DNA of 64,000 nt from Rhodoferax sp. OV413 (GCF_900104385.1 NZ_FNJA01000003.1:496001-560000); one strand, 5' to 3'; positions 29,355 through 37,686 are shown, counted from the stretch's first letter. Notes: generated from the letters alone by a model not told the origin. Made by a program: numbers and translations.

Positions 29355-29401
29355 AGAATCTCAACCGCCGCGGGTTGAATGCGGCAGCAGGAGAATATCG
29401 A

Positions 29402-29692
29402 TCAGGCAATCAGGAATTGATCGCGCTCTTGGCCTTGGATCCATTTTGGCGGCTTGCCGCGACCGGTCCAGGTATCACCCGTAACTGGGTTACGGAATTT
29501 AGGCGCCACCTTGGCAACGCTCTTTACCTTGGCTTTACCACCGGTAGAAAAAATATCCTCAGCGGTCAAACCAAAATCTGCCACCAGCGTTTTTACCTTT
29601 TCAATCGCATCGGCATTTTCACGCTGACGGGCTTCAGAAATTTGCTGCTCGAGGAGTTCACGTTGCTGCAGAAGTTCTTTGTAGGATGACAT
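29402..29692 (-). CDS. H-NS family nucleoid-associated protein
   Basis: A 96-residue H-NS-type DNA-binding protein. The N-terminal half is a coiled coil for oligomerisation (LQQRELLEQQISEARQRENA). The C-terminal domain holds the family's DNA-binding core TWTGRGKPPKWI, whose G-R-G loop inserts in the minor groove of AT-rich DNA. Length is typical of the short betaproteobacterial forms. A good -10 (TATAAT on the minus strand, 29734-29739) lies 42 bp upstream without an obvious -35. The AT-rich gap around 25685-26185 would be the kind of target it prefers. Confidence 0.93.
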   Translation of the reverse strand: MSSYKELLQQRELLEQQISEARQRENADAIEKVKTLVADFGLTAEDIFSTGGKAKVKSVAKVAPKFRNPVTGDTWTGRGKPPKWIQGQERDQFLIA

Positions 29693-29882
29693 TTTTTTGT
29701 TTCCGGATACGTCGAAAGTTAAAATCAGGCCCGATTATATGCTGCGAAAAAACCCTGCGCAGACTCTAGCCTATTAAAAATAGTTTTTCAATGTATTTAT
29801 CCGGATGGGCTGTGCAATAAGCCCACTCCAATAGACGCCATATAAATCCCACTGCGGCGAATGGCGCCTGATTACCCCACTA

Positions 29883-30809
29883 TCAGGCCAATGCCACAGC
29901 CGCGTAATCACCGACTTTGTCGGCCAATCCGGCGGGCACCAGCAAGGCACCTGCAGTTAATGCCGGCAGTTTGCCGTCAATATGCGATTGCAGGCGCGGC
30001 AACAGAAACTCGCGGTTGTGCCAGAACACGCTGCCACCCAGGCTGATACGCTGCAAATCCAATGTCACAACCAGGTTGTACAGGGCGCGGCCCAGCACGC
30101 GGCACAGGTCGTCGACCTTGGCCAGCGCAGCCGGATCGCCCGCACGCGCGGCCTGGAACAGCACGGCGGCGTCCTGGCCAAAGCGGCGGGCGATCGCATT
30201 GCCGGCCACCAGGCCTTCGACGTCGCCGATATTGCCGCAGCCGCAGAGCGCATCGTCGTTGTCCGAGACAAACATATGGCCGGCATGGCCGGCATTGCCG
30301 TTCTTGCCACGCAGCACATGGCCGTCCACGCACACACCCATGCCGATACCCGTGCTCCAGGTCACATAGGCGCAGTGGTCAAAACCGGCCAGCGCGCCCC
30401 AGTGGCGCTCGGCTTCGAGCGCAGCAACGCAGTCGTTTTCGATGCGCACGCGGGCGAAACGCGCGCCCAGCGGTGCCTCCAGCAGAGCCGTATCCCAGTC
30501 GTTCGGCAGGCCACGCGCCGGGCCGGCCATGCCGCCGCAGATATTCGGTGCGGCCAGCTCGATCAGGCCGTCGCGGATGATGAACGGGCCGCAGGACGAC
30601 ACGCCGGCGTTCTGCACCGTGGCCGGGTCCACGCCGATTTCGGCGCAGGCCTCGCCGACCATGCGGATGATCTGCACCGCCAGCGCATCGTTGGTGCCGG
30701 TTTTGGCCGTGGGTTCGGTGCGCCGCGCCTGCAGCACGGGCAGCGCCTCATTGCCAGTAGCCAGGCTGACGGCGACCTTGGTGCCGCCGATGTCGATACA
30801 TGCTTTCAT
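29883..30809 (-). CDS. ROK-family sugar kinase with altered zinc site
   Basis: A 308-residue ROK kinase, probably phosphorylating glucose, fructose or an aminosugar. ATP-binding DIGGTK is at residues 6-11 and the catalytic Asp126 in ENDCVAA. The ROK zinc motif (GHM...CxCGxxGCxE) reads GHM...CGCGNIGDVE: His178, Cys189 and Cys191 are kept but the third Cys is replaced by Asp196. Asp can bind zinc, so activity may persist. It is on the same strand as, and 12 bp downstream of, the DUF2905 gene. Its substrate cannot be fixed from sequence. Confidence 0.85.
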   Translation of the reverse strand: MKACIDIGGTKVAVSLATGNEALPVLQARRTEPTAKTGTNDALAVQIIRMVGEACAEIGVDPATVQNAGVSSCGPFIIRDGLIELAAPNICGGMAGPARGLPNDWDTALLEAPLGARFARVRIENDCVAALEAERHWGALAGFDHCAYVTWSTGIGMGVCVDGHVLRGKNGNAGHAGHMFVSDNDDALCGCGNIGDVEGLVAGNAIARRFGQDAAVLFQAARAGDPAALAKVDDLCRVLGRALYNLVVTLDLQRISLGGSVFWHNREFLLPRLQSHIDGKLPALTAGALLVPAGLADKVGDYAAVALA

Positions 30810-30821
30810 GGGATCAGTTCT

Positions 30822-31016
30822 TTAGAGGAGTTTGGAAACAAGGCTGGCCAGAAAGCTCAGCACCAGGGTGGTGGTCAACGGAATAAACCAGGGTCGGCCA
30901 AAGAGTCTGAAGCGCAAGTCGCCAGGCAGTCTGCCAAAGCCGAGCTTGTGCAACAACGGGGAAAACCAGTCAATCAATAACAGGGCCAGGAAAATAACCA
31001 GCAGCCAGCGGATCAT
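30822..31016 (-). CDS. DUF2905 small membrane protein
   Basis: A 64-residue protein: a first helix (WLLVIFLALLLIDWF), the family core LGRLPGDLRFRLFG and a second helix (TTTLVLSFLASLVS). DUF2905 proteins are widespread inner-membrane proteins of unknown role. The gene's first five bases ATGAT are one copy of the target duplication of the MITE at 31017-31251; before that insertion the ATG would have followed the methyltransferase stop by only 2 bp. The MITE end now supplies GGAATCTAGG directly before the ATG, which may serve as ribosome site. Confidence 0.85.
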   Translation of the reverse strand: MIRWLLVIFLALLLIDWFSPLLHKLGFGRLPGDLRFRLFGRPWFIPLTTTLVLSFLASLVSKLL

Positions 31017-31256
31017 CCTAGATTCCGTAGTTGGACACGTCCGAGTGTGCCGCTGGGGGCGTGGCTGGATAGGCGCGACAACGAAGCGGGCTCATGCCCG
31101 CCAGGCGGAGCAACGAAGCCAGACGCGGCGCCAGTGGTGCAATCGGATGTGTAGCGTGGTCCACCCAGAAGGTGTGCGACTAGAGGGTCACAAAATTCAA
31201 TAGCCATACGGTGTTCCAAGTGATAACAAGCGGTCAACTGCGGAATCTAGGATCAT
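31012..31256. mobile_element. 235-bp MITE with IS1380-like ends and 5-bp target duplication
   Basis: Terminal inverted repeats CCTAGATTCCGTAGTTG (31017-31033) and its complement with one mismatch (31235-31251) are flanked by identical ATCAT copies (31012-31016 and 31252-31256). There is no transposase frame inside. The CCTAGATTC start and 5-bp duplication match the IS1380 family (as in ISEcp1), so it was probably mobilised by a related transposase elsewhere. It separates the midA-like gene from the DUF2905 gene. Confidence 0.85.
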
Positions 31257-31258
31257 GG

Positions 31259-32377
31259 CTACAGCGTATGGCTGCGGTCGCCGACAGCGAAGCCCAGGGG
31301 CTCCCACTCGGGGCCGGCGCCGAAGGCGGTGACTTTGAACAGCTCGCCCATCTCGTGTTCAGTGATCAATTTGAGCGCTTGCGCACGTTCTGCGTGCGTA
31401 GCACGCTCCATTTTTGAGAGCAAACCGCAGTTCATCAGAAAGCGCGCCTGGGTGGTGTAGCCCAGCACCGTCAGGCCCGCGTCCTGGCCGGCCAGCGCAA
31501 TGCCGGTGAAGTTGACGTGGGCGGTAATGTCCTTCAGGCCCACATCGGCCAGCGGGTCGGGGTCGGAGCGGTGCGCGTAGTGGCACATCACCGTGCCGGT
31601 GTTGCGCTGCGGGTGGTAGTACTCGCCTTCGGGGAAGCCGTAGTCCAGGAAGAAGGCCGCGCCCTGGGTCAGGCGATCGGCCAGGGTGCGGATGAAGGAC
31701 TCGGCCTGGGGGTGGATTTCGGTCAGGTAGTCGTGCGGGCCGTCGATCTCGACCGGCGGGCGCAGATCGGTGGGGAGGTCTTGCCAGACGAAGTCTTCGC
31801 CCTGCAGCGCCACGCCGCGCTCATGCCAGGCGCCGCTCTGGCGCACCAGCAGCTGCACCGGCATCGCATCCAGCACCTCGTTGCCGACCACCACCGCCTG
31901 CAGACGGGCGGGTAGCTCGGTCACCCATTCCACCTTGTCGGCAAAGCGCTGCAGCCGCAGCTGCTGGCGCGCGCGCAGGCTGCCCGACAGGTCAACGATG
32001 CAGTAGCGCTGCACCTGGTCGCCCAGGGCTTCCAGCAATTGCAGGGCCAGTGCGCCGGAGCCGGCGCCGAACTCCCACACCTCATTCGTCTGGGTGACCT
32101 GCAGCGCCTGCGCCACCTGCACGGCCAGGGCCTGGCCGAACAGCGCCGACATCTCGGGCGCGGTGACGAAGTCGCTGCCCTCGACCCGCTGGCCGTCTTG
32201 CAGCTGCGTGGGCATGGCGCCGAACTTGGGGCGGTCGTTGGCGTAGTAGCCCAGGCCGGGGTGGTACAGGGCCAGGGCCATAAAGCGGTCAAAGGCGATC
32301 CAGCCGCCGGCAGCGGTGATCACATGCCGAATCTCCGCCTGGAGCGCGCTCGTTAAACTGGGGGGTGTTTTTTCCAC
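31259..32377 (-). CDS. SAM-dependent methyltransferase, MidA/NDUFAF7 family
   Basis: A 372-residue protein of the MidA family (DUF185), whose mitochondrial member NDUFAF7 methylates an arginine of complex I. N-terminal signature GGWIAFDRFMALALYHPGLGYY, then GDFVTAPEMSALFGQ (here GSDFVTAPE) and the SAM-binding EFGAGSGALALQLL. Start is a GTG 17 bp from the start of the divergent FolM-like gene, so their promoters must overlap. Before the MITE insertion it would have been followed at 2 bp by the DUF2905 gene. Confidence 0.9.
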   Translation of the reverse strand: MEKTPPSLTSALQAEIRHVITAAGGWIAFDRFMALALYHPGLGYYANDRPKFGAMPTQLQDGQRVEGSDFVTAPEMSALFGQALAVQVAQALQVTQTNEVWEFGAGSGALALQLLEALGDQVQRYCIVDLSGSLRARQQLRLQRFADKVEWVTELPARLQAVVVGNEVLDAMPVQLLVRQSGAWHERGVALQGEDFVWQDLPTDLRPPVEIDGPHDYLTEIHPQAESFIRTLADRLTQGAAFFLDYGFPEGEYYHPQRNTGTVMCHYAHRSDPDPLADVGLKDITAHVNFTGIALAGQDAGLTVLGYTTQARFLMNCGLLSKMERATHAERAQALKLITEHEMGELFKVTAFGAGPEWEPLGFAVGDRSHTL

Positions 32378-32394
32378 CCCTGGATTGTCTCTGA

Positions 32395-33198
32395 ATGTTG
32401 CCTCCCTCTCCGCCCTCCCCGCAAGCTCGTACCGTGTTGGTAACTGGCGCAGCCAAACGGCTGGGGCGCGAAATCGCCCTGGCGCTGGCCCGCGGCGGCT
32501 GGCAAGTGGCCGTGCATTACCGCCATTCCGCGCAGGATGCTATTCAAACTGTAGCTGACTGCGCAGCTATTACCAGCGCCAGCGGCCTAAAACATGCTGC
32601 ATTCCAGGCCGACCTGGCGGACGAGGCCGCGGTGCGCGCCCTGCTGCCCCAGGTGCTGGCGCAGTTCGGCACGGTCGATGCAGTGGTCAATAGTGCGTCC
32701 ACCTTCGAGCACGACAGCGCCCAGAGCTTCGGCTTCAAGGCCATGGAGCAGCATCTGCGCAGCAATACCGGCGCGCCCATTCTGCTGGCGCAGGCGCTGC
32801 ACCAGCATCTGCACACCCGCGGCACCCACAGCGGCGCGGTGGTGAACCTGCTGGACCAGAAGCTGTGGAACCTGAACCCCGACTTCTTCAGCTACACCCT
32901 GTCCAAGGCCGCGCTCGAAGTAGCCAACACCATGCTGGCCCAGGCCCTTGCGCCCTGGGTGCGGGTGGTGGGCGTAGCCCCCGGCCTGACCCTGAAGAGC
33001 CATATGCTGAGCGACGAACAGTTTGCCGCGCTGCACCAGATCTCGCCGCTGGGCCGCTCGTCCACCGCCGCCGATGTGGCGGCCACGGTGAAGTTTGCGC
33101 TGGAGAATGGGTCCATCACCGGCACCACCTTGCTGGTCGACGGCGGCCAGCACCTGATGCAATTCGAGCGCGATTTTTCCCTGATGGACCTTACCTAG
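32395..33198 (+). CDS. SDR oxidoreductase, FolM/pteridine-reductase-like
   Basis: A 267-residue short-chain dehydrogenase. Nucleotide-binding TGAAKRLGREIA is the arginine-containing TGxxxRxG form of pteridine reductases and FolM; the catalytic Tyr-x-x-x-Lys is in YTLSKAALE and the C-terminus has DGGQHLM. It would reduce dihydrobiopterin or dihydrofolate. folB, 9 bp downstream, supports a pterin/folate role. Residues from about DAIQTV to KHAAF are encoded by a copy of the 49-bp palindromic element (32539-32587), and this stretch looks a few residues longer than in relatives. Confidence 0.88.
   Translation: MLPPSPPSPQARTVLVTGAAKRLGREIALALARGGWQVAVHYRHSAQDAIQTVADCAAITSASGLKHAAFQADLADEAAVRALLPQVLAQFGTVDAVVNSASTFEHDSAQSFGFKAMEQHLRSNTGAPILLAQALHQHLHTRGTHSGAVVNLLDQKLWNLNPDFFSYTLSKAALEVANTMLAQALAPWVRVVGVAPGLTLKSHMLSDEQFAALHQISPLGRSSTAADVAATVKFALENGSITGTTLLVDGGQHLMQFERDFSLMDLT
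32539..32587 (+). repeat. Palindromic element copy f, inside the FolM-like gene
   Basis: GCTAT box (32539-32543), 9 nt, then arms 32553-32567 and 32573-32587 around TATTA. The right arm and its 3' flank, GGCCTAAAACATGCT, are identical over 15 nt to the flank of copy e before ybeY, which chance does not explain. Read in frame as AIQTVADCAAITSASGL. Confidence 0.75.
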
Positions 33199-33207
33199 AA
33201 GAACACC

Positions 33208-33579
33208 ATGTCCCACACCTCCGGCAACCAAACCCTGCAACTCACCGGGCTGCGTTTCGACGCCAATCTGGGCATTCTGGAGTCCGAAAAAACCTCGCCC
33301 CAGCCCATCCTGGTGGACGCCGAGCTGAACCTGGGGCCGCAGCCACTGGAGCCCAGCGACGACGACATCAACCACGTGCTCGACTACCGCAAGGTGCGCC
33401 AGATCATCATCGACGACTGCACCGCCGAACACGTGAACCTGCTGGAAAGCCTGATCGGCAAGCTGGCCCAGCGCTTGATGCAACTGCCCGGCGTGCTGGG
33501 CGTGCGCGTGAAGATCGCCAAGCTGGAGATTTTTGACGACTGCGAAGTCGCCATAAGAGTCGAAACCGGCCAGTGGTAA
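33208..33579 (+). CDS. folB: Dihydroneopterin aldolase
   Basis: A 123-residue FolB that cleaves dihydroneopterin to 6-hydroxymethyl-dihydropterin and glycolaldehyde in folate synthesis. Family features: LRFDANLGILESEKTSPQPI at the N-terminus, LDYRKVRQIIIDDC, VNLLESLIGKLAQRL with the substrate-anchoring Glu, and VRVKIAKLEIFDDCEVAI. Starts 9 bp after the FolM-like gene, forming a folate pair. Confidence 0.9.
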   Translation: MSHTSGNQTLQLTGLRFDANLGILESEKTSPQPILVDAELNLGPQPLEPSDDDINHVLDYRKVRQIIIDDCTAEHVNLLESLIGKLAQRLMQLPGVLGVRVKIAKLEIFDDCEVAIRVETGQW

Positions 33580-33690
33580 GGCCCCAAATCTCGCCCCAAA
33601 CACGGACGGTCAGCCCATAGAATAAACTGATCCAGCCTGCCCCCCCGGTTATGCGCAGGCCCGTTCATTCGCCACCGTGGAGATAGCTGC

Positions 33691-34458
33691 ATGATCTTGT
33701 CCGGCTTTGCGACATCGGCCCGCCGCACCTTTGTGCTGCTGGGACTTTGCGCTTGCGCACTGCCCTCCTGGTCGGTGGAGACCATCAAGATACTGACCGA
33801 GGAATACCCGCCCTTCAATTACACCGACAAGGGCAAGATCACCGGGCTCGGCACCGAGGTGGTCCAGGCGGTATTGAAAGAGATCAATATAGAAGGCCAG
33901 TTCCAGTCGGTTCCCTGGGCCCGGGCGTATGAAACGGCGCAGAACAGCGACAGCGTGCTGATCTATTCCATGAACCGTTCCAAGGAACGCGAAAAGCTGT
34001 TCAAGTGGGTCGGCCAGATCACGCCGACCGACTTCTACCTGTTCTCGCTGAAAAGCCGCCACATCCAGCTGGCCGACCTGGAAAGCGCCAAGAGCCTGCA
34101 GATCGGCACGGTCAACCAAGACATCGGCGAGCAGTTCCTGGCCTCGCAGGGCTTCGCCCTGGGCCGCAACCTGCAGTCCAGCAGCAAATACGAATTGAAC
34201 TACGAGAAGCTCAAGCTCGGCCGCGTCGACCTGTGGGTCATGAACGAGCTGGGCGCCTACTTCATGTCGCGCCAGGCCGGCGACGACCCGGCCCAGGTGC
34301 TGCACAAGTCACTGCGCATCCCCGAGCTCAGCGGCGGTGGCAACTACATGGCCTTTGGGCTCAAGACGCCCGACGCCTTGGTCGAACGCTTTCGCAAGGG
34401 TCTGGAGGCCATCAAGAAAAATGGCACCTACGACGCCCTGCAGAAAAAATGGCTTTGA
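33691..34458 (+). CDS. Orphan periplasmic solute-binding protein (SBP family 3), first of two
   Basis: A 255-residue protein with signal peptide (RRTFVLLGLCACALPSWS) and the amino-acid-binding SBP_bac_3 fold (IKILTEEYPPFNYTD; ITGLGTEVVQAVLKE; PWARAYETAQ; GTVNQDIGEQFL; NYMAFGLKTPDALVERF). GGAGA precedes the ATG. No transporter gene is nearby; the next gene, beginning directly at its stop (TGAGTG), encodes a membrane diguanylate cyclase and the one after that a paralogue of this protein. This points to ligand sensing rather than uptake, as for Vibrio NspS with MbaA (inference). Confidence 0.9.
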   Translation: MILSGFATSARRTFVLLGLCACALPSWSVETIKILTEEYPPFNYTDKGKITGLGTEVVQAVLKEINIEGQFQSVPWARAYETAQNSDSVLIYSMNRSKEREKLFKWVGQITPTDFYLFSLKSRHIQLADLESAKSLQIGTVNQDIGEQFLASQGFALGRNLQSSSKYELNYEKLKLGRVDLWVMNELGAYFMSRQAGDDPAQVLHKSLRIPELSGGGNYMAFGLKTPDALVERFRKGLEAIKKNGTYDALQKKWL

Positions 34459-35904
34459 GTGCAGCCCATCCCCGCCCCCGTCGGCCCCACCCCGCCTGTT
34501 GACGCAGTGACAGAAGCACCTTCTGTAAAGCCGCCGACATCGGTGTCCCTGGGCGGCCGCATTGTGCTGGCCACGCTGGGGTTTTGCCTGCTGTTCACCT
34601 TGGCAGTCGTGGGCTTGCGCACCTGGTCGGCCTGGCAAAACAGTGTGGCGGTGATGTCGGGCGAGCTGAAGCTGATCGCCCAAGTCTACGAGCGCACCCT
34701 GTCCAAATCCATCTGGGAGATGGACCGCGAATCCATGCAAACGCATATCGCCAGCGTGGTGAATGTGCCGTCAGTCGGCCAGGTGGTCGTGACCCTGCAG
34801 TCGGCCAACCGCGTGCCCGAGGTGTTCCGGCGCACCCGCGAAGGCTGGCAGATGTCCAACCTGGCGCCCACGCTGCAGACCCAGCTGGACTACGAGGTGT
34901 TTCCCGGCACCAAGGAGACCGTGGGCACGTTTGCCTTGTATGGCGATGAGCGGGTGCTGTGGACCCGGCTGCGCGCCGAGATTGCCAACATCGTGATCAC
35001 CCAGGTCGCGCAGTCCCTGCTGCTGGCCGGGCTGATCATGCTGCTGTTCAGCCGCCTGGTCACCGTGCATGTGCGGCGCATCGCCCAGCACCTGGGCCAG
35101 CTGACGCCCAGCAATCTGCGCCAGCTGCTGACGCTGGACCGCCATCCGAACCGCCAGGACGAACTGTCACAGCTGGTCACCGGGGTCAACCAGCTGCAGA
35201 GCAATCTGTCTGATTACCTGGAGCGCCAGCAGCGCGATGAAAAAGAGCTGGTGGCCCACCGCGACCACCTGGCCGACCTGGTACGCGAACGCACTACCGA
35301 ACTGGAAAACACCAATACCCGGCTGGAAGATGCGAACGCCTTGCTCGATGGCCTGGCGCGTACCGACCCGCTGACCGGCCTGGCCAACCGGCGGCATTTC
35401 GACGAGGTCAAGCAAATCGAGTTCCGCCGCGCGCTGCGTACCGGCCAGCCGCTGTCGCTGCTGGTCTGCGACATCGACTTCTTCAAGCGCTACAACGACC
35501 GCTATGGCCACGCCGCCGGCGACCAATGCCTGCGCGCCGTAGCCGAAGCCATGCAGACCAGCTGCGCCCGCGCCGGCGACCTGGTGGCCCGCATCGGCGG
35601 CGAAGAGTTCGCCATCCTGCTACCGGGTATCGACGCCGCCCATGGTGCGGAGCTGGCGTCCCATCTGTGCAAGGCCGTGGCTGCGCTGGCCATCCCCCAC
35701 CAGGACTCCGAGGCCGCGGCCCACGTGACCATCAGCGTCGGCCTGGCCCAGCTCGACGCCACACAAGTGGAGCGCTTTGACACCTTGTTCGACCAGGCCG
35801 ACAAAGCGCTCTACCAGGCCAAGAGCCAAGGCAGGAACCAGGTGGTGGTGCATAGCCCCGCGGCTATTGCCTTGCAGAGCAACACAGGAACAGACCATGG
35901 ATAA
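34459..35904 (+). CDS. Membrane-bound diguanylate cyclase (GGDEF) with periplasmic sensor domain
   Basis: A 481-residue protein that would make cyclic di-GMP. Transmembrane helices at about 35-53 and 178-200 enclose a periplasmic domain of about 125 residues (LSKSIWEMDRESMQ... resembles the CHASE8-type sensor of YfiN-like enzymes). A HAMP-like linker (200-255) and a coiled coil (256-300) lead to the catalytic domain with RTDPLTGLANRRHF and the active GGEEF at 380-384. RxxD (RAGD, 371-374) lies five residues before it, the product-inhibition I-site. The GTG start follows the SBP stop without gap, and the gene overlaps the second SBP gene by 8 bp. Confidence 0.93.
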   Translation: MQPIPAPVGPTPPVDAVTEAPSVKPPTSVSLGGRIVLATLGFCLLFTLAVVGLRTWSAWQNSVAVMSGELKLIAQVYERTLSKSIWEMDRESMQTHIASVVNVPSVGQVVVTLQSANRVPEVFRRTREGWQMSNLAPTLQTQLDYEVFPGTKETVGTFALYGDERVLWTRLRAEIANIVITQVAQSLLLAGLIMLLFSRLVTVHVRRIAQHLGQLTPSNLRQLLTLDRHPNRQDELSQLVTGVNQLQSNLSDYLERQQRDEKELVAHRDHLADLVRERTTELENTNTRLEDANALLDGLARTDPLTGLANRRHFDEVKQIEFRRALRTGQPLSLLVCDIDFFKRYNDRYGHAAGDQCLRAVAEAMQTSCARAGDLVARIGGEEFAILLPGIDAAHGAELASHLCKAVAALAIPHQDSEAAAHVTISVGLAQLDATQVERFDTLFDQADKALYQAKSQGRNQVVVHSPAAIALQSNTGTDHG

Positions 35905-36670
35905 AGCATTGCGGATGTGGCTGCTGTCGGCCACCCTGCTGGCGCCGCTGCTCAGCAGCGCGCAAACCGTGCGGGTGGTTACCGAAACCACGCCCTATGT
36001 CTATATGCAGGGCGACAAGATCGCCGGCCCGGCCACCGAGATCCTGCAAAAAACCCTGCAGCTGGCCAACATCAAGGACTACAGCCTGACCATGTACCCC
36101 TGGGCACGGGCCTACGACATGGCCTTGAAAGAGCCGAATGTACTGATCTATCTGATCGCCCGCACCCCCGAGCGCGATCCGCAGTTCCAGTGGGTTGGCG
36201 AACTGCTGCAGGTGCGCTACCACCTGTACAAGCTGAAAGACCGCAGCGATATCAGCGCAACCAACCTGGACGCCGCGCGCAACTACGTGGTCGGCGTGAT
36301 GCGCGACGACCTGCGCCACCAGTTCCTGCAACGCCAGGGCTTTACGCGGCTAGTGGTCTCCGCTCAAAGCACCGAAAACTTCGCCCAGCTGGTGAACCGC
36401 AAGGTCGACATGGTGCCGCTCAGCGAATCCGGCGCGCTGGCCCAGTGCCAGACCACCCACTTCGACTGCGCGGGGCTGGAAAAGGTGCTGAGCCTGGACG
36501 AAATGACCACTGGCGTCTACATGGCATACAGCAAATTCACCTCGGCGGAACTGGTGGCGCGCACCCAGGCCGCGTTCGAGCAATTGCGCGCCAACGGCAC
36601 GGTACGCCGCGCCATGGAGCCTAAAACGCCCATGGCAAAGTCCACGGCCAGCACCAGCAAATCGCAGTGA
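35897..36670 (+). CDS. Orphan periplasmic solute-binding protein (SBP family 3), second of two
   Basis: A 257-residue paralogue of the SBP at 33691. Signal peptide (MWLLSATLLAPLLSSA) then VRVVTETTPYVYMQGDKIAGPATEI and YPWARAYDMA; the shared PWARAY and a following R/K-E-R-D/E segment (RTPERDPQFQWVGEL against RSKEREKLFKWVGQI) show common descent. Start is the ATG inside the last codons of the GGDEF gene. No permease or ATPase gene is nearby. The C-terminus ends in a Ser/Thr/Lys tail. The pair might bind different ligands or form a heteromeric sensor on the cyclase. Confidence 0.88.
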   Translation: MDKALRMWLLSATLLAPLLSSAQTVRVVTETTPYVYMQGDKIAGPATEILQKTLQLANIKDYSLTMYPWARAYDMALKEPNVLIYLIARTPERDPQFQWVGELLQVRYHLYKLKDRSDISATNLDAARNYVVGVMRDDLRHQFLQRQGFTRLVVSAQSTENFAQLVNRKVDMVPLSESGALAQCQTTHFDCAGLEKVLSLDEMTTGVYMAYSKFTSAELVARTQAAFEQLRANGTVRRAMEPKTPMAKSTASTSKSQ

Positions 36671-36675
36671 TATAG

Positions 36676-36690
36676 CCGGGTTCGACCCGG
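36676..36690. other. Small hairpin between the second SBP gene and ttcA
   Basis: CCGGGT-TCG-ACCCGG, a perfect 6-bp stem with a 3-nt loop, 5 bp after the SBP stop. No T-run follows; it may attenuate or protect the message end. Confidence 0.4.
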
Positions 36691-36741
36691 TTGGCAGCGC
36701 AGCGCGGGATAATCGGGGTTTTTAGAACCGATTGCACCCCT

Positions 36742-37677
36742 ATGAGCGCCGTATGGACCACCGACGAGGCCGAAGCCCCAACGCCTAGCAGCCCCGCCGC
36801 CCCTGACTTCAAGATCGAGCGGGAAACCCACAAGTTGGAGAAGCGCCTGTGCCGCGAAATGGGCAAGGCCATCGTCGACTACAACATGGTCGAAGAAGGC
36901 GACAAAGTCATGGTCTGCGTCAGTGGCGGCAAGGACAGCTACGCCATGCTGGACATCCTGCTGAAGCTGAAAGCCCGTGCGCCCATCCACTTCGACATCA
37001 TCGCGGTGAACCTCGACCAGAAGCAGCCCGGCTTTCCCGAGCATGTGCTGCCCACCTACCTGACAGCGCTGGGCGTGCCCTTCCACATCGAGAACCAGGA
37101 CACCTACAGCATCGTCAAGCGCGTGATCCCCGAGGGCAAGACCACCTGCGGCCTGTGCAGCCGGCTGCGCCGCGGCATTCTGTACCGCGTGGCCGACGAG
37201 CTGGGCGCCACCAAGATCGCCCTGGGCCACCACCGCGACGACATGCTGCAGACCTTCTTTTTGAACATGTTCTTCGGCGGCAAGCTCAAGGGCATGCCGC
37301 CCAAGCTGGTCAGCGACGACGGCAAACACATCGTGATCCGCCCGCTGGCCTATGTGACTGAAAAAGACCTGGTGCGCTGGGCCACCCACAAGCAGTTCCC
37401 CATCATCCCCTGCACCCTGTGCGGCAGCCAGGAAAACCTGCAGCGCAAGCAGATCTCGCAGATGCTGCAGGAATGGGAAAAGAAGTTTCCCGGCCGCGTC
37501 GAGAGCATGTTCAGTGCGCTGCAGAACGTCGTGCCCTCGCACCTGATGGACCGCAGCCGCTACGACTTCGAAGGCCTGCAGACCACCGGCGTACCCAGTG
37601 AAGACGGTGACCAGGCCTTCGATGCTCCGAGCTTCCCACCAGCCGGTCTACCCGGCCTGCAAGTCGTCCGCCTTTAA
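36742..37677 (+). CDS. ttcA: tRNA 2-thiocytidine(32) synthetase TtcA
   Basis: A 311-residue enzyme that thiolates cytidine 32 in certain tRNAs. The PP-loop [10 protein letters not shown] adenylates the target; the two CxxC pairs that hold the iron-sulfur cluster are CGLC and CTLC (in [10 protein letters not shown]). [17 protein letters not shown] and [11 protein letters not shown] are conserved in the family. Start chosen at [17 protein letters not shown] stands about 30 bp upstream as a plausible -10. The first 35 residues and the last 20 are variable. Confidence 0.95.
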   Translation: MSAVWTTDEAEAPTPSSPAAPDFKIERETHKLEKRLCREMGKAIVDYNMVEEGDKVMVCVSGGKDSYAMLDILLKLKARAPIHFDIIAVNLDQKQPGFPEHVLPTYLTALGVPFHIENQDTYSIVKRVIPEGKTTCGLCSRLRRGILYRVADELGATKIALGHHRDDMLQTFFLNMFFGGKLKGMPPKLVSDDGKHIVIRPLAYVTEKDLVRWATHKQFPIIPCTLCGSQENLQRKQISQMLQEWEKKFPGRVESMFSALQNVVPSHLMDRSRYDFEGLQTTGVPSEDGDQAFDAPSFPPAGLPGLQVVRL

Positions 37678-37686
37678 GGAGCTCCC

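Noticed and set aside
31013-31237. A 74-codon frame inside the MITE that overlaps the DUF2905 start as ATGA
   Set aside because: It starts with TTG without a ribosome site, has no similarity I recognise and spans the whole MITE; more likely chance.
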